NCBI GenBank assembly: GCA_012511845.1
Contig: JAAZFF010000190.1
Coordinates: 1-6,019 of the forward strand
Source: Lentisphaerota bacterium
GTDB taxonomy: Bacteria; Verrucomicrobiota; Kiritimatiellia; RFP12; UBA3636
Length of the DNA stretch: 6,019 nucleotides
Reading direction: 5' to 3'
A program made the translations under genes and the position numbers. Every line of letters begins with the position of its first letter. Position 1 is the stretch's first letter. The notes under the pieces were generated by a model, which saw nothing but the letters and a program-made list of their open reading frames with translations, was not told the origin of the DNA and did no database searches. Below, piece after piece: positions 1 through 5,727 of this stretch.

Positions 1-400
1 GTCCCCTGTCAATCATGAGATTCAGTAGCGAAGAGACGACAAGAACGAGCATTCCTGCCCCCGCAGCACTTATGATTGCACATACAAGATTTACTGCCAT
101 CACGAATGATGAACCGCCCAGTGTTATTGTGAACCCGATTAACTTTCGCCACACGAAATGACGCATTACAAGATTCTCTTTTACCCCAGCCATGACGGCA
201 AGCAGATCTGCCTGCCATGGTAGTACTCCGTGTACTGCCATTGTCATATATACAATACCTGAAATCACTGCAACCGCAGCGGCAGCGAACAAGCTCCTGC
301 GGTATAACACCTCTTCGCTGGATGCTATATTCCTCACGCCGGCACTCGATGATCTCTGGTTTTCACTATTATCGATATGCTTTCTATTCTCTTTCTCCAT
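1..400 (-). CDS. Unrecognised membrane protein, N-terminal part, cut by the left window edge
   Basis: An open minus-strand frame begins at the ATG at 398-400 and runs to the window edge without a stop, giving 133 visible residues. I do not recognise the family. Residues 1-34 are polar and charged and rich in Ser, Asn, Glu and Arg (it begins MEKENRKHIDNSEN), with no cleavable signal peptide look. A hydrophobic, Ala/Val-rich segment follows at about 37-56. A linker (about 57-86) contains HGVLPWQADLL and a basic patch, RHFVWRK. Two more hydrophobic stretches at about 87-110 and 114-130 are separated by a small Ala/Gly turn. This predicts an inner-membrane protein with at least three spans and a cytoplasmic N-terminus. 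An AGAGG-like ribosome site (GAGAGG) lies about 3 bases before the ATG, which supports the start. The gene follows the RNA methyltransferase on the same strand after 78 bases with no terminator, so it may share that transcript. Reality of the gene is likely; its function is unknown. Confidence 0.68.
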   Translation of the reverse strand, partial: MEKENRKHIDNSENQRSSSAGVRNIASSEEVLYRRSLFAAAAVAVISGIVYMTMAVHGVLPWQADLLAVMAGVKENLVMRHFVWRKLIGFTITLGGSSFVMAVNLVCAIISAAGAGMLVLVVSSLLNLMIDRG

Positions 401-478
401 AGCCTCTCAGATCTCCATCCTGATGTTGTAACAAAGCCTCAAGTTAAAAGTAAAGACTCGAATAAAATCCGCAGTTTA

Positions 479-1720
479 TCATTTGGTTCGAGTCTTGACC
501 ATATGAATAACCGTTTCAAAGTAAGCTGTTCGTGGAAACATGTCAAATATATCAGCCGAAATTACGTGATAGGAACCCCCGGCACCGCACAATACTGCCA
601 AATCTCTTGACAGCGTATCGGGAGCACATGATACGTAAAGCAAATTTTCTACAGGACTTGCAATGAGTGCATCAAGTGTGCCCCGGTCGAGTCCGGAACG
701 CGGCGGGTTTACAATTGCCATGGATTTTCTGCCGGATATATTTTTAAGAACACGCCTCGCTATTTTTCCCACATGCTTGCAATAGAAACTTGCACGGACT
801 TTTTTCATGCCGGCGTTCGAATTGGCAGCACGTATAACATCCCTGCCCGAATCAAAACCACTGACTTTGGGGACTCCCATCTTTGAGACAGATAAACCAT
901 ACACACCAACGCCGCAATAAAAATCGATCAATTCATCAGGGGCGCATCGGGTAACAGTATCTGTAATGTGAGAAACCAAAGCTGCTCCCACTTCAGGATT
1001 AACCTGAAAAAAACCGTTGAGAGGCACTTTTAATGAACCAAACACAGGAATCTTTTCAGTCAAGGATAATTTTTCAGTTCCAAAGAATTCACTGCTTCCG
1101 GAGGAAACAACTACTCCATCAGTTCCGGTCCAGCGAAGGGACACCACACCCCTTGAACTGACCCATTTCCAAAACTCTTCATCCTCACGCAACGACGCCA
1201 GTTTCTCGTTTATTTCAGGGACAGCGAGAGGGCATTGAGCCATGTCGACAACAGAAAAATTATCCTCCCCGATATAACCGAGTAACTGTTCCCCGCCTTT
1301 CCCTGTGCCATAATGGAGTTTTATCCGATTTCTATAATTGAGGGGCTTTGATGAAGCAAATTTCCCGATCGGAAGTTTTTCCACATTTTCAAGCTTTGCC
1401 TGACGCTTTAGAAAGGAGGCTAATTGTTCCAGTTTATATCCCAGCTCTGCATTGTGTGTTACGTGTCCATAAACGCAACCTGGTACAGGAATTGAAGAGC
1501 CTCCGGCATCGACGAGACAATCGGGTGCAGCCAGGCGATCCGCTGAAGGTTTCAAGACGGAAACCAGCTCTGCCTCACGGAAGGTTTTTCGTATTTTTGT
1601 GACTTTTGCCTCTACAAGCTCCCCGGGGCACGTACCCGGTATAAAGTGTACACAACCATCGTGCCGCGCCACACCTGACCCCAGGTATGCCACAGATTCA
1701 ATAAGGAGTGGTGGCAGCAT
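479..1720 (-). CDS. Class I SAM-dependent RNA (uracil-5-)-methyltransferase, TrmA/RlmC/RlmD family
   Basis: This 413-residue protein has the length and layout of enzymes that methylate carbon 5 of a uridine in rRNA or tRNA using SAM. Residues 1-60 form a TRAM-type RNA-binding domain (GSGVARHDG, then VHFIPGTCPGE). The central insert is followed by a catalytic Rossmann domain with FFQVN (237-241), the SAM motif DFYCGVG (266-272), NPPRSGL (338-344), the nucleophile Cys365 in YVSCAP, and DMFPRTAYFE (393-402), where Glu402 is the probable proton-abstracting base. Two features are odd. The family's SCNP is SCAP here. The usual Fe-S cysteine cluster is altered, leaving Cys68, Cys82 (PGCVYGH) and Cys163. 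The target base (23S U747 or U1939, or tRNA U54) cannot be decided from sequence. The start lies 5 bases after the rhaA stop with no clear Shine-Dalgarno, suggesting translational coupling. The TRAM domain beginning right after the start supports this start. Confidence 0.92.
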   Translation of the reverse strand: MLPPLLIESVAYLGSGVARHDGCVHFIPGTCPGELVEAKVTKIRKTFREAELVSVLKPSADRLAAPDCLVDAGGSSIPVPGCVYGHVTHNAELGYKLEQLASFLKRQAKLENVEKLPIGKFASSKPLNYRNRIKLHYGTGKGGEQLLGYIGEDNFSVVDMAQCPLAVPEINEKLASLREDEEFWKWVSSRGVVSLRWTGTDGVVVSSGSSEFFGTEKLSLTEKIPVFGSLKVPLNGFFQVNPEVGAALVSHITDTVTRCAPDELIDFYCGVGVYGLSVSKMGVPKVSGFDSGRDVIRAANSNAGMKKVRASFYCKHVGKIARRVLKNISGRKSMAIVNPPRSGLDRGTLDALIASPVENLLYVSCAPDTLSRDLAVLCGAGGSYHVISADIFDMFPRTAYFETVIHMVKTRTK

Positions 1721-1725
1721 ATCTG

Positions 1726-2985
1726 TTAACGCTTCGAGAGTACGTTTTTTTCGTAACCTTTATAGGAGTCGATAAATTCCTGTCCTGTACACTTTTCGGT
1801 AGAGGCACATACATAATCCCAGACTACGCCAAATGGCAGGGTGCGATACTCTTCCTGCAATGCAAAGCGAAGGGTATTGTCACCGGCATTTTCAGCTTCA
1901 CGGATTTTTTTGTACGGTGTGAGCAGCGCGAACAGCAAGGCTTTGCGCATGTTGCGCGCGCCGATTGCCCAGGCTGCTATGCGATTTATACTGGCATCGA
2001 AGTAGTCAAGACCGATACGGACACGCGACGTCAGACCATTCCATACAATTTCCTGCGCAATAGCGTTGAGCTCATCATTAAGTGTAACCACATGGTCGCT
2101 GTCCCAACGCACGCCCCGGCTTACATGAAGCGCAATTTCCGGTATGAACTTGAGAACGGCAGAAATTTTTTCTGAAATCAACTCGGTCGGATGGAAATGC
2201 CCGGCGTCGAGGCAAAGCAGTTTTCCCCGTGTGATCGCATACCCCATGTAATACTCATGCGACCCGGCAGTATAGCTCTCGCATCCCATCCCAAAAAGTT
2301 TGCATTCCACAGAATCAACCGTCTTGGCGGCATCATATTTTTCCTTGAACATACGGTCGAGAGAATCCATCAGTCTGTCTCGCGGTGCAAGACGATCTGC
2401 CGGAGTATCTTTGCTGCCGTCAGGTGTCCAGAAGTTGTTAAGCACTGAAGAACCTGTCTTTGTTCCGATTTCTGCAGCTATTTCCCTGCACCTCAAACCA
2501 TGTTCAACCCAGAAATCACGTATTCCCTTATCTCTGTTTGCGAGGGGCCAGCCATCTGATGCTTTCGGATGTGCGAAGAAGGTCGGATTGAAGTCGATAC
2601 CTACACCTGCCTTGTTTGCCCATTCGACCCAGTTTTTAAAATTTCCATACGACACCTGATCCCGATCGGGGGAAATACCTCCTACAGGCTCTGCGTACAT
2701 TGCATGAAGGTAAATCCTTGTTTTGCCGGGCAGATACGACAGCACCTGTTCGAAGTCTGCCCGCAGCTCTTCCGGAGTTCTTGCTTTTCCGGGATAGTTG
2801 CCGGTTACAGCAATTCCGCCATCAAGTCCTCCATCCATGTTCTCAAATCCACCGACATCGTCGCCCTGCCAGCAATGGACTGAAACAGGTATTTCAAGCG
2901 CAGCATCAATTGCTTCTTTAACATTTATGCCATACTCTGCGAAACATTCTTCCGCAACCTCAAATCCTATATTTTTCCTTGCCAT
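1726..2985 (-). CDS. rhaA: L-rhamnose isomerase
   Basis: This cytoplasmic enzyme interconverts L-rhamnose and L-rhamnulose, the first step of rhamnose catabolism. The 419 residues equal the length of E. coli RhaA as I remember it, and the match runs along the whole chain: HCWQGDDVGGFEN (37-49), TGNYPGKAR (61-69), NFKNWVEWA (115-123), GIDFNPTFFAHP (129-140), KLFGMGCESYT (229-239), LCLDAGHFHPTE (257-268), VRWDSDHVV (292-300) and GLDYFDASINRIAAW (325-339). His263, Asp295 and Asp297 correspond to the metal ligands known for the family (262, 294 and 296 in E. coli numbering). The barrel fold is complete, with no frameshift or missing motif. A GGAAGG ribosome site 9 bases before the ATG fixes the start. 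No rhamnulokinase, aldolase, transporter or regulator lies in the window. It sits between dapB (88 bases upstream) and an RNA methyltransferase (5 bases downstream), which is not the usual rha context. Confidence 0.97.
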   Translation of the reverse strand: MARKNIGFEVAEECFAEYGINVKEAIDAALEIPVSVHCWQGDDVGGFENMDGGLDGGIAVTGNYPGKARTPEELRADFEQVLSYLPGKTRIYLHAMYAEPVGGISPDRDQVSYGNFKNWVEWANKAGVGIDFNPTFFAHPKASDGWPLANRDKGIRDFWVEHGLRCREIAAEIGTKTGSSVLNNFWTPDGSKDTPADRLAPRDRLMDSLDRMFKEKYDAAKTVDSVECKLFGMGCESYTAGSHEYYMGYAITRGKLLCLDAGHFHPTELISEKISAVLKFIPEIALHVSRGVRWDSDHVVTLNDELNAIAQEIVWNGLTSRVRIGLDYFDASINRIAAWAIGARNMRKALLFALLTPYKKIREAENAGDNTLRFALQEEYRTLPFGVVWDYVCASTEKCTGQEFIDSYKGYEKNVLSKR

Positions 2986-3007
2986 TCTATTCTACCTTCC
3001 TTATCTT

Positions 3008-3025
3008 GCAACCTGCTGAAGTTGC
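3008..3025 (-). promoter_or_regulatory. Small hairpin in the dapB-rhaA gap, just before the rhaA ribosome site
   Basis: On the minus strand the RNA can fold as GCAACUU-CAGC-AGGUUGC: seven pairs including one U-G, with a four-base loop. It ends about 8 bases before the GGAAGG ribosome site of rhaA. No run of U follows, so it is not an intrinsic terminator. It could stabilise a processed 5' end or affect translation of rhaA, but it is short and could be chance. No convincing sigma70 promoter is visible in this 88-base gap. A TTGACG at the -35 position lacks a -10 at the right distance. Confidence 0.3.
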
Positions 3026-3073
3026 GACATATAACAACGTCAAGCATTCTCCGTATTTTTAAATCGAGTTGCA

Positions 3074-3880
3074 TTATAATCCGAGCACATCACGCATCTG
3101 ATGGTAACCCGGTTCTTTCGACACGATCCATTCTGCAGCCCGCAGGGCTCCGTTAGCGAAGCAACCGCGTCCTGATGCCTTGTGGACGAGTTCAATACGC
3201 TCGCCATCTGCCGCAAAAACCACAGTATGATCACCCACTACATCGCCTCCCCGGACAGCGTGTACAGCTATCGTATCGGCTTCGCGCTCGCCTGTAATCC
3301 CTTCACGACCAAAAAGCGCAACGTCTTCAAACTCAATGCCACGGCCTGCGGCTACAGCTTTTGCGAGTGCCAGGGCGGTGCCCGACGGAGCGTCACGCTT
3401 GTGGCGGTGGTGCATTTCGACGATCTCCGCATCGTATCCTGCTCCGGCTGTGAGGACAGCAGCTGCCTGCTTTACAAGATCAAGCAACAGATTTACCCCA
3501 ACACTCATATTCGGCGCCATCATTACGGGTACAACCTTCGCCGCATCATCAACAGCAGCAAGTTCTTCCGCGGTGAGTCCTGTTGTTCCAAGAATATATG
3601 CTTTTTTATATTTTGCCACCAGTCCGGCAATTTCCGGCACGACAGAGTGAAAAGTAAAATCTATTACTACATCAGCAGCTTCAACCGCCGCTGCGGAATC
3701 ATCTGTTATTTTAATGCCATTGGGCGGACAACCGGCAGCGGAGCCTGAGTCGAGACCTGTCAGAGGATGCCCGGGCTGTTCGACAGCCGCAACCAATTTC
3801 AGATTTTTGTAGTTGCTTATCGCCTTTAAAAGTGCCGCACCCATGCGGCCTCCCACTCCGAAAACAGCTATAGAAACCAT
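3074..3880 (-). CDS. dapB: 4-hydroxy-tetrahydrodipicolinate reductase
   Basis: This enzyme reduces the DapA product to tetrahydrodipicolinate with NAD(P)H, in the cytoplasm, on the route to meso-diaminopimelate and lysine. The 268 residues are close to the usual length (273 in E. coli). The N-terminal Rossmann fold has the dinucleotide motif FGVGGRMG (7-14) and an acidic residue, Glu34, after the second strand. IDFTFHSV (73-80) and LGTTGLT (97-103) line the cofactor site, and APNMSVGVN (122-130) leads into the C-terminal domain. The family signature is intact as HHRHKRDAPSGTA (157-169), with the catalytic His157 and Lys161. RGGDVVGDHTV (210-220) is also typical. The start is the only ATG before the Rossmann strand. 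The ribosome site is weak (GAAAG, about 8 bases upstream). It follows dapA after 65 bases on the same strand, so the two probably form one operon for consecutive pathway steps. Confidence 0.97.
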   Translation of the reverse strand: MVSIAVFGVGGRMGAALLKAISNYKNLKLVAAVEQPGHPLTGLDSGSAAGCPPNGIKITDDSAAAVEAADVVIDFTFHSVVPEIAGLVAKYKKAYILGTTGLTAEELAAVDDAAKVVPVMMAPNMSVGVNLLLDLVKQAAAVLTAGAGYDAEIVEMHHRHKRDAPSGTALALAKAVAAGRGIEFEDVALFGREGITGEREADTIAVHAVRGGDVVGDHTVVFAADGERIELVHKASGRGCFANGALRAAEWIVSKEPGYHQMRDVLGL

Positions 3881-3945
3881 TTTAGATATCTTTCATTATT
3901 AACTTCACATTATCAATCTGGAAGGGTAATCGCAGACAACCCCGC

Positions 3946-4818
3946 TTATCTCTCCAGCAGACCACTCTCAATCAACGTGGTGCGTAATTTTTCACGGCTG
4001 GAATCAGAAATGGTGCAAAGAGGCAAACGGTACACTTCCTCAATTAGCCCCATCATTGCCATAGCTGCTTTAACCGGCACGGGATTGACTTCGACAAAAA
4101 GATCACGGAAAAGGCGATAATATTTGTTGTGCAGATCAAGGGCAGAGGAGAAATTGCCGCCCAGTGCATACTTTACCATCTGCGACACTTCGTGGGGAAT
4201 GATGTTCGACGCCACACTTATTACCCCGCATGCTCCCACGGAAATCATGGGAACTGTAAGCAGATCGTCGCCGCTTAAAATACATAGATCGCATACATCC
4301 TTTATTTCACTCACACGCAGGACGTCACCTCCTGCCTCCTTGACGGCAACAACTTTGGGATGTCTGGCGAGTCGTTCTATTACATCAATCGGGATATCAC
4401 GGGAGCAACGTCCGGGAATGTTGTACAGGACGATAGGAAGCCCTAGATCAGCAACTGCTGAAAAATGTCGATACAACCCTTCAGGAGTTGGTTTATTGTA
4501 ATAGGGAGTAACCTGTAATGAGGCATCCGCACCGCAGTCTATTGCTGATTTGGTTAAAGCAAGTGCCTCTGCCGTACTGTTCCCACCTGTTCCGGCAATT
4601 ACCTTTATCCGTTTATTTGCAACCTCCACCGCCTTGCAGACAACTTCATCATGCTCGCGTGCTGTCAATGTGGGAGATTCTCCCGTAGTGCCTACCGGCA
4701 CAATACCTGTTATGCCCGCCTCTATCTGTCTTTCGATTATCTCAGCGTAGCGGGTATAGTCAACAGTTCCATCTTCTTTGAAGGGCGTTACGACCGCAGT
4801 ATAAGTACCTGAAAACAT
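3946..4818 (-). CDS. dapA: 4-hydroxy-tetrahydrodipicolinate synthase
   Basis: This enzyme condenses pyruvate with L-aspartate-4-semialdehyde through a Schiff base, the committed step toward diaminopimelate and lysine. The 290 residues match the family (292 in E. coli). Visible landmarks are GTTGES (43-48, Thr44), TPYYNKP (104-110, Tyr106/107), YNIPGR (132-137, Tyr132 and Arg137) and the Schiff-base lysine Lys160 in AVKEAGG. GDDLLT and GVISVASN follow as usual. Residues matching the E. coli lysine-binding site (His56, Asn80, Glu84, Tyr106) are kept, while position 53 is Ala instead of His, so feedback inhibition by lysine is possible but may differ. The frame is open upstream to 4884, but that extension reads through the tRNA-Leu gene. 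The start at 4818 gives the canonical MFSGTYTAVVTPF. The ribosome site is poor (A-rich, AAAAGAAA). The ATG is only 24 bases from the tRNA 3' end, with no terminator between them. Confidence 0.97.
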   Translation of the reverse strand: MFSGTYTAVVTPFKEDGTVDYTRYAEIIERQIEAGITGIVPVGTTGESPTLTAREHDEVVCKAVEVANKRIKVIAGTGGNSTAEALALTKSAIDCGADASLQVTPYYNKPTPEGLYRHFSAVADLGLPIVLYNIPGRCSRDIPIDVIERLARHPKVVAVKEAGGDVLRVSEIKDVCDLCILSGDDLLTVPMISVGACGVISVASNIIPHEVSQMVKYALGGNFSSALDLHNKYYRLFRDLFVEVNPVPVKAAMAMMGLIEEVYRLPLCTISDSSREKLRTTLIESGLLER

Positions 4819-4842
4819 AAATAATTTCTTTTGCTTTTGATA

Positions 4843-4927
4843 TGGTGGGCGGGGCGGGACTTGAACCCGCAAGCCGTGAGGCATCAGATCCTAAGTCTGA
4901 CGTGTCTGCCAATTCCACCACCTGCCC
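4843..4927 (-). tRNA. tRNA-Leu (anticodon UAG), CCA encoded
   Basis: The 85-base minus-strand sequence folds as a class II tRNA. The acceptor is GGGCAGG/CCCGCCC, discriminator A, with encoded CCA at 4843-4845. The D arm is GTG/CAC around GAATTGGCAGA. The anticodon stem is TCAGA/TCTGA with loop CTTAGGA, giving anticodon UAG at 4891-4893, which reads CUA and, by wobble, other CUN leucine codons. The long variable arm has the stem GCC-TCAC-GGC. The T arm is GCGGG-TTCAAGT-CCCGC. Length, variable arm and A discriminator all fit leucine. One oddity is that position 5 (A, plus coordinate 4923) faces position 68 (C, plus 4851), an A-C mismatch in an otherwise fully paired acceptor stem. The gene is followed after 24 bases by dapA. 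Confidence 0.96.
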
Positions 4928-4945
4928 TTGATCTGTTTGCGCACA

Positions 4946-4975
4946 ATAGTAGCTTAAAATCCACTACAACGTCAA
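4946..4975 (-). promoter_or_regulatory. Sigma70-type promoter for tRNA-Leu (and possibly dapA onward)
   Basis: On the minus strand, TTGACG (4970-4975) and TACTAT (4946-4951) are separated by 18 bases, a good match to -35 and -10 boxes. The expected transcription start is near 4939, about 12 bases before the mature tRNA 5' end at 4927, a normal tRNA leader length. No other promoter is evident between the tRNA and dapA, where only 24 bases lie, so this promoter may also drive dapA and dapB. Assigned from sequence match only. Confidence 0.65.
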
Positions 4976-5037
4976 GCGTCTAAACGTTCATTTTGCAGCA
5001 GCACCGTCTCCCAAATATTACAAACAATAGAAAATGC

Positions 5038-5067
5038 TTGCTTATAAACGCACCCTTTTTGTATATT
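5038..5067 (+). promoter_or_regulatory. Sigma70-type promoter for rubrerythrin
   Basis: TTGCTT (5038-5043) and TATATT (5062-5067) are spaced by 18 bases on the plus strand. Transcription would start near 5074 and give a leader of roughly 75 bases before the rbr ATG. It diverges from the tRNA-Leu promoter about 60 bases away, so the two share one intergenic region. No clear PerR box (TTATAAT-N-ATTATAA type) is seen around it, although rubrerythrin genes are often under peroxide control. Confidence 0.55.
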
Positions 5068-5083
5068 CGGTAGCAGTAATTAA

Positions 5084-5122
5084 TTGGCAAGCGACTTTAC
5101 CATGGTAATATGGTTATGCCAA
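5084..5122 (+). repeat. Nested inverted repeats in the rubrerythrin leader
   Basis: Inside the probable 5' untranslated region of rbr, outer arms TTGGCA (5084-5089) and TGCCAA (5117-5122) flank inner arms ACCAT (5099-5103) and ATGGT (5110-5114) around the loop GGTAAT. The inner part also overlaps a perfect 12-base DNA palindrome, TTACCATGGTAA (5097-5108). As RNA, the two stems could stack with an asymmetric internal loop. As DNA, the palindrome could be a site for a dimeric regulator. It lies downstream of the -10 box, where a repressor or leader structure would act. It is AT-rich and short, so chance cannot be excluded. Confidence 0.4.
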
Positions 5123-5151
5123 ACAGAAGTTAAAATCATTGAGGAGAATTA

Positions 5152-5727
5152 ATGAAATCAATAAAAGGCACACAAACAGAAAAAAACCTGTTAACTTCCT
5201 TTGCGGGCGAATCTCAGGCACGCACAAGATATACCTTTTTTGCAAGTGTAGCAAAGAAAGAAGGCTATGTTCTTGTTTCTGAAATCTTTGCCGAAACAGC
5301 TGACCAGGAAAAAGAACATGCAGAGCGCATGTTTAAATATCTTGAAGGCGGCATGCTTGAAATCACTGCAAGCTACCCTGCCGGCAAAATCGGCACAACA
5401 ATCGAGAACCTTAAAGAAGCAGCAGCCGGTGAAAATGCAGAGTGGTCACGTGACTACCCGCATTTCGCTGATGTTGCCGAACAGGAAGGCTTTAATGAAA
5501 TAGCCATCATGTATCGCAAGATAAGCAATTCTGAAAAATACCATGAAGAACGCTATCTGAAGCTTCTTGAGCGCATAAACAACGGAACAATGTTCGAAAA
5601 CGGAACACCGGTAAAGTGGCGCTGCTTAAACTGCGGTTATATACACGAAGGAACTTTTGCTCCCGAAAAATGCCCCGCATGTGATCATGCAAAGGCATAC
5701 TTCGAGAGATTCGCAGAAACCTTCTAA
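5152..5727 (+). CDS. rbr: Rubrerythrin (diiron peroxidase with rubredoxin domain)
   Basis: This cytoplasmic non-haem iron protein reduces hydrogen peroxide to water and is typical of anaerobes and microaerobes. Its 191 residues equal the classical Desulfovibrio protein. Residues 1-145 form the ferritin-like four-helix domain with the diiron ligands Glu20 (AGES), Glu53 and His56 (DQEKEH), Glu94 and Glu97 (GENAE), and Glu128 with His131 (SEKYH). Residues 154-191 form the rubredoxin-like Fe(Cys)4 domain: WRCLNCGY (Cys158, Cys161) and CPAC (Cys174, Cys177). All iron ligands are present, so it should be active. Electrons probably come from rubredoxin or an NADH-linked reductase not seen here. A strong ribosome site, GAGGAG, 5 bases before the ATG fixes the start. 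The stop TAA shares its last A with the ATG of rsmD, so the two are likely co-transcribed. Confidence 0.97.
   Translation: MKSIKGTQTEKNLLTSFAGESQARTRYTFFASVAKKEGYVLVSEIFAETADQEKEHAERMFKYLEGGMLEITASYPAGKIGTTIENLKEAAAGENAEWSRDYPHFADVAEQEGFNEIAIMYRKISNSEKYHEERYLKLLERINNGTMFENGTPVKWRCLNCGYIHEGTFAPEKCPACDHAKAYFERFAETF

Noticed and set aside
9..218. A 69-residue minus-strand frame at the left edge
   Set aside because: It overlaps the membrane-protein frame in another register, is rich in Cys, Arg and Ser without domain sense, and has no ribosome site.
401..478. Possible terminator between the RNA methyltransferase and the membrane protein
   Set aside because: The 78 bases hold T-rich runs but no GC-rich stem before them.
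1708..2175. A 155-residue plus-strand open frame
   Set aside because: It is antisense to the end of rhaA, with no recognisable domain.
3182..3748. A 188-residue plus-strand open frame
   Set aside because: It is antisense to dapB, whose motifs are complete. The product shows no family motif.
3881..3945. Possible terminator or riboswitch between dapA and dapB
   Set aside because: No stable stem with a U tract is seen, and 65 bases are too few for a lysine riboswitch.
3946..4884. A longer DapA starting at 4884 with 22 extra residues
   Set aside because: The extra codons translate the tRNA-Leu 3' half and spacer. The family N-terminus begins at the ATG at 4818.
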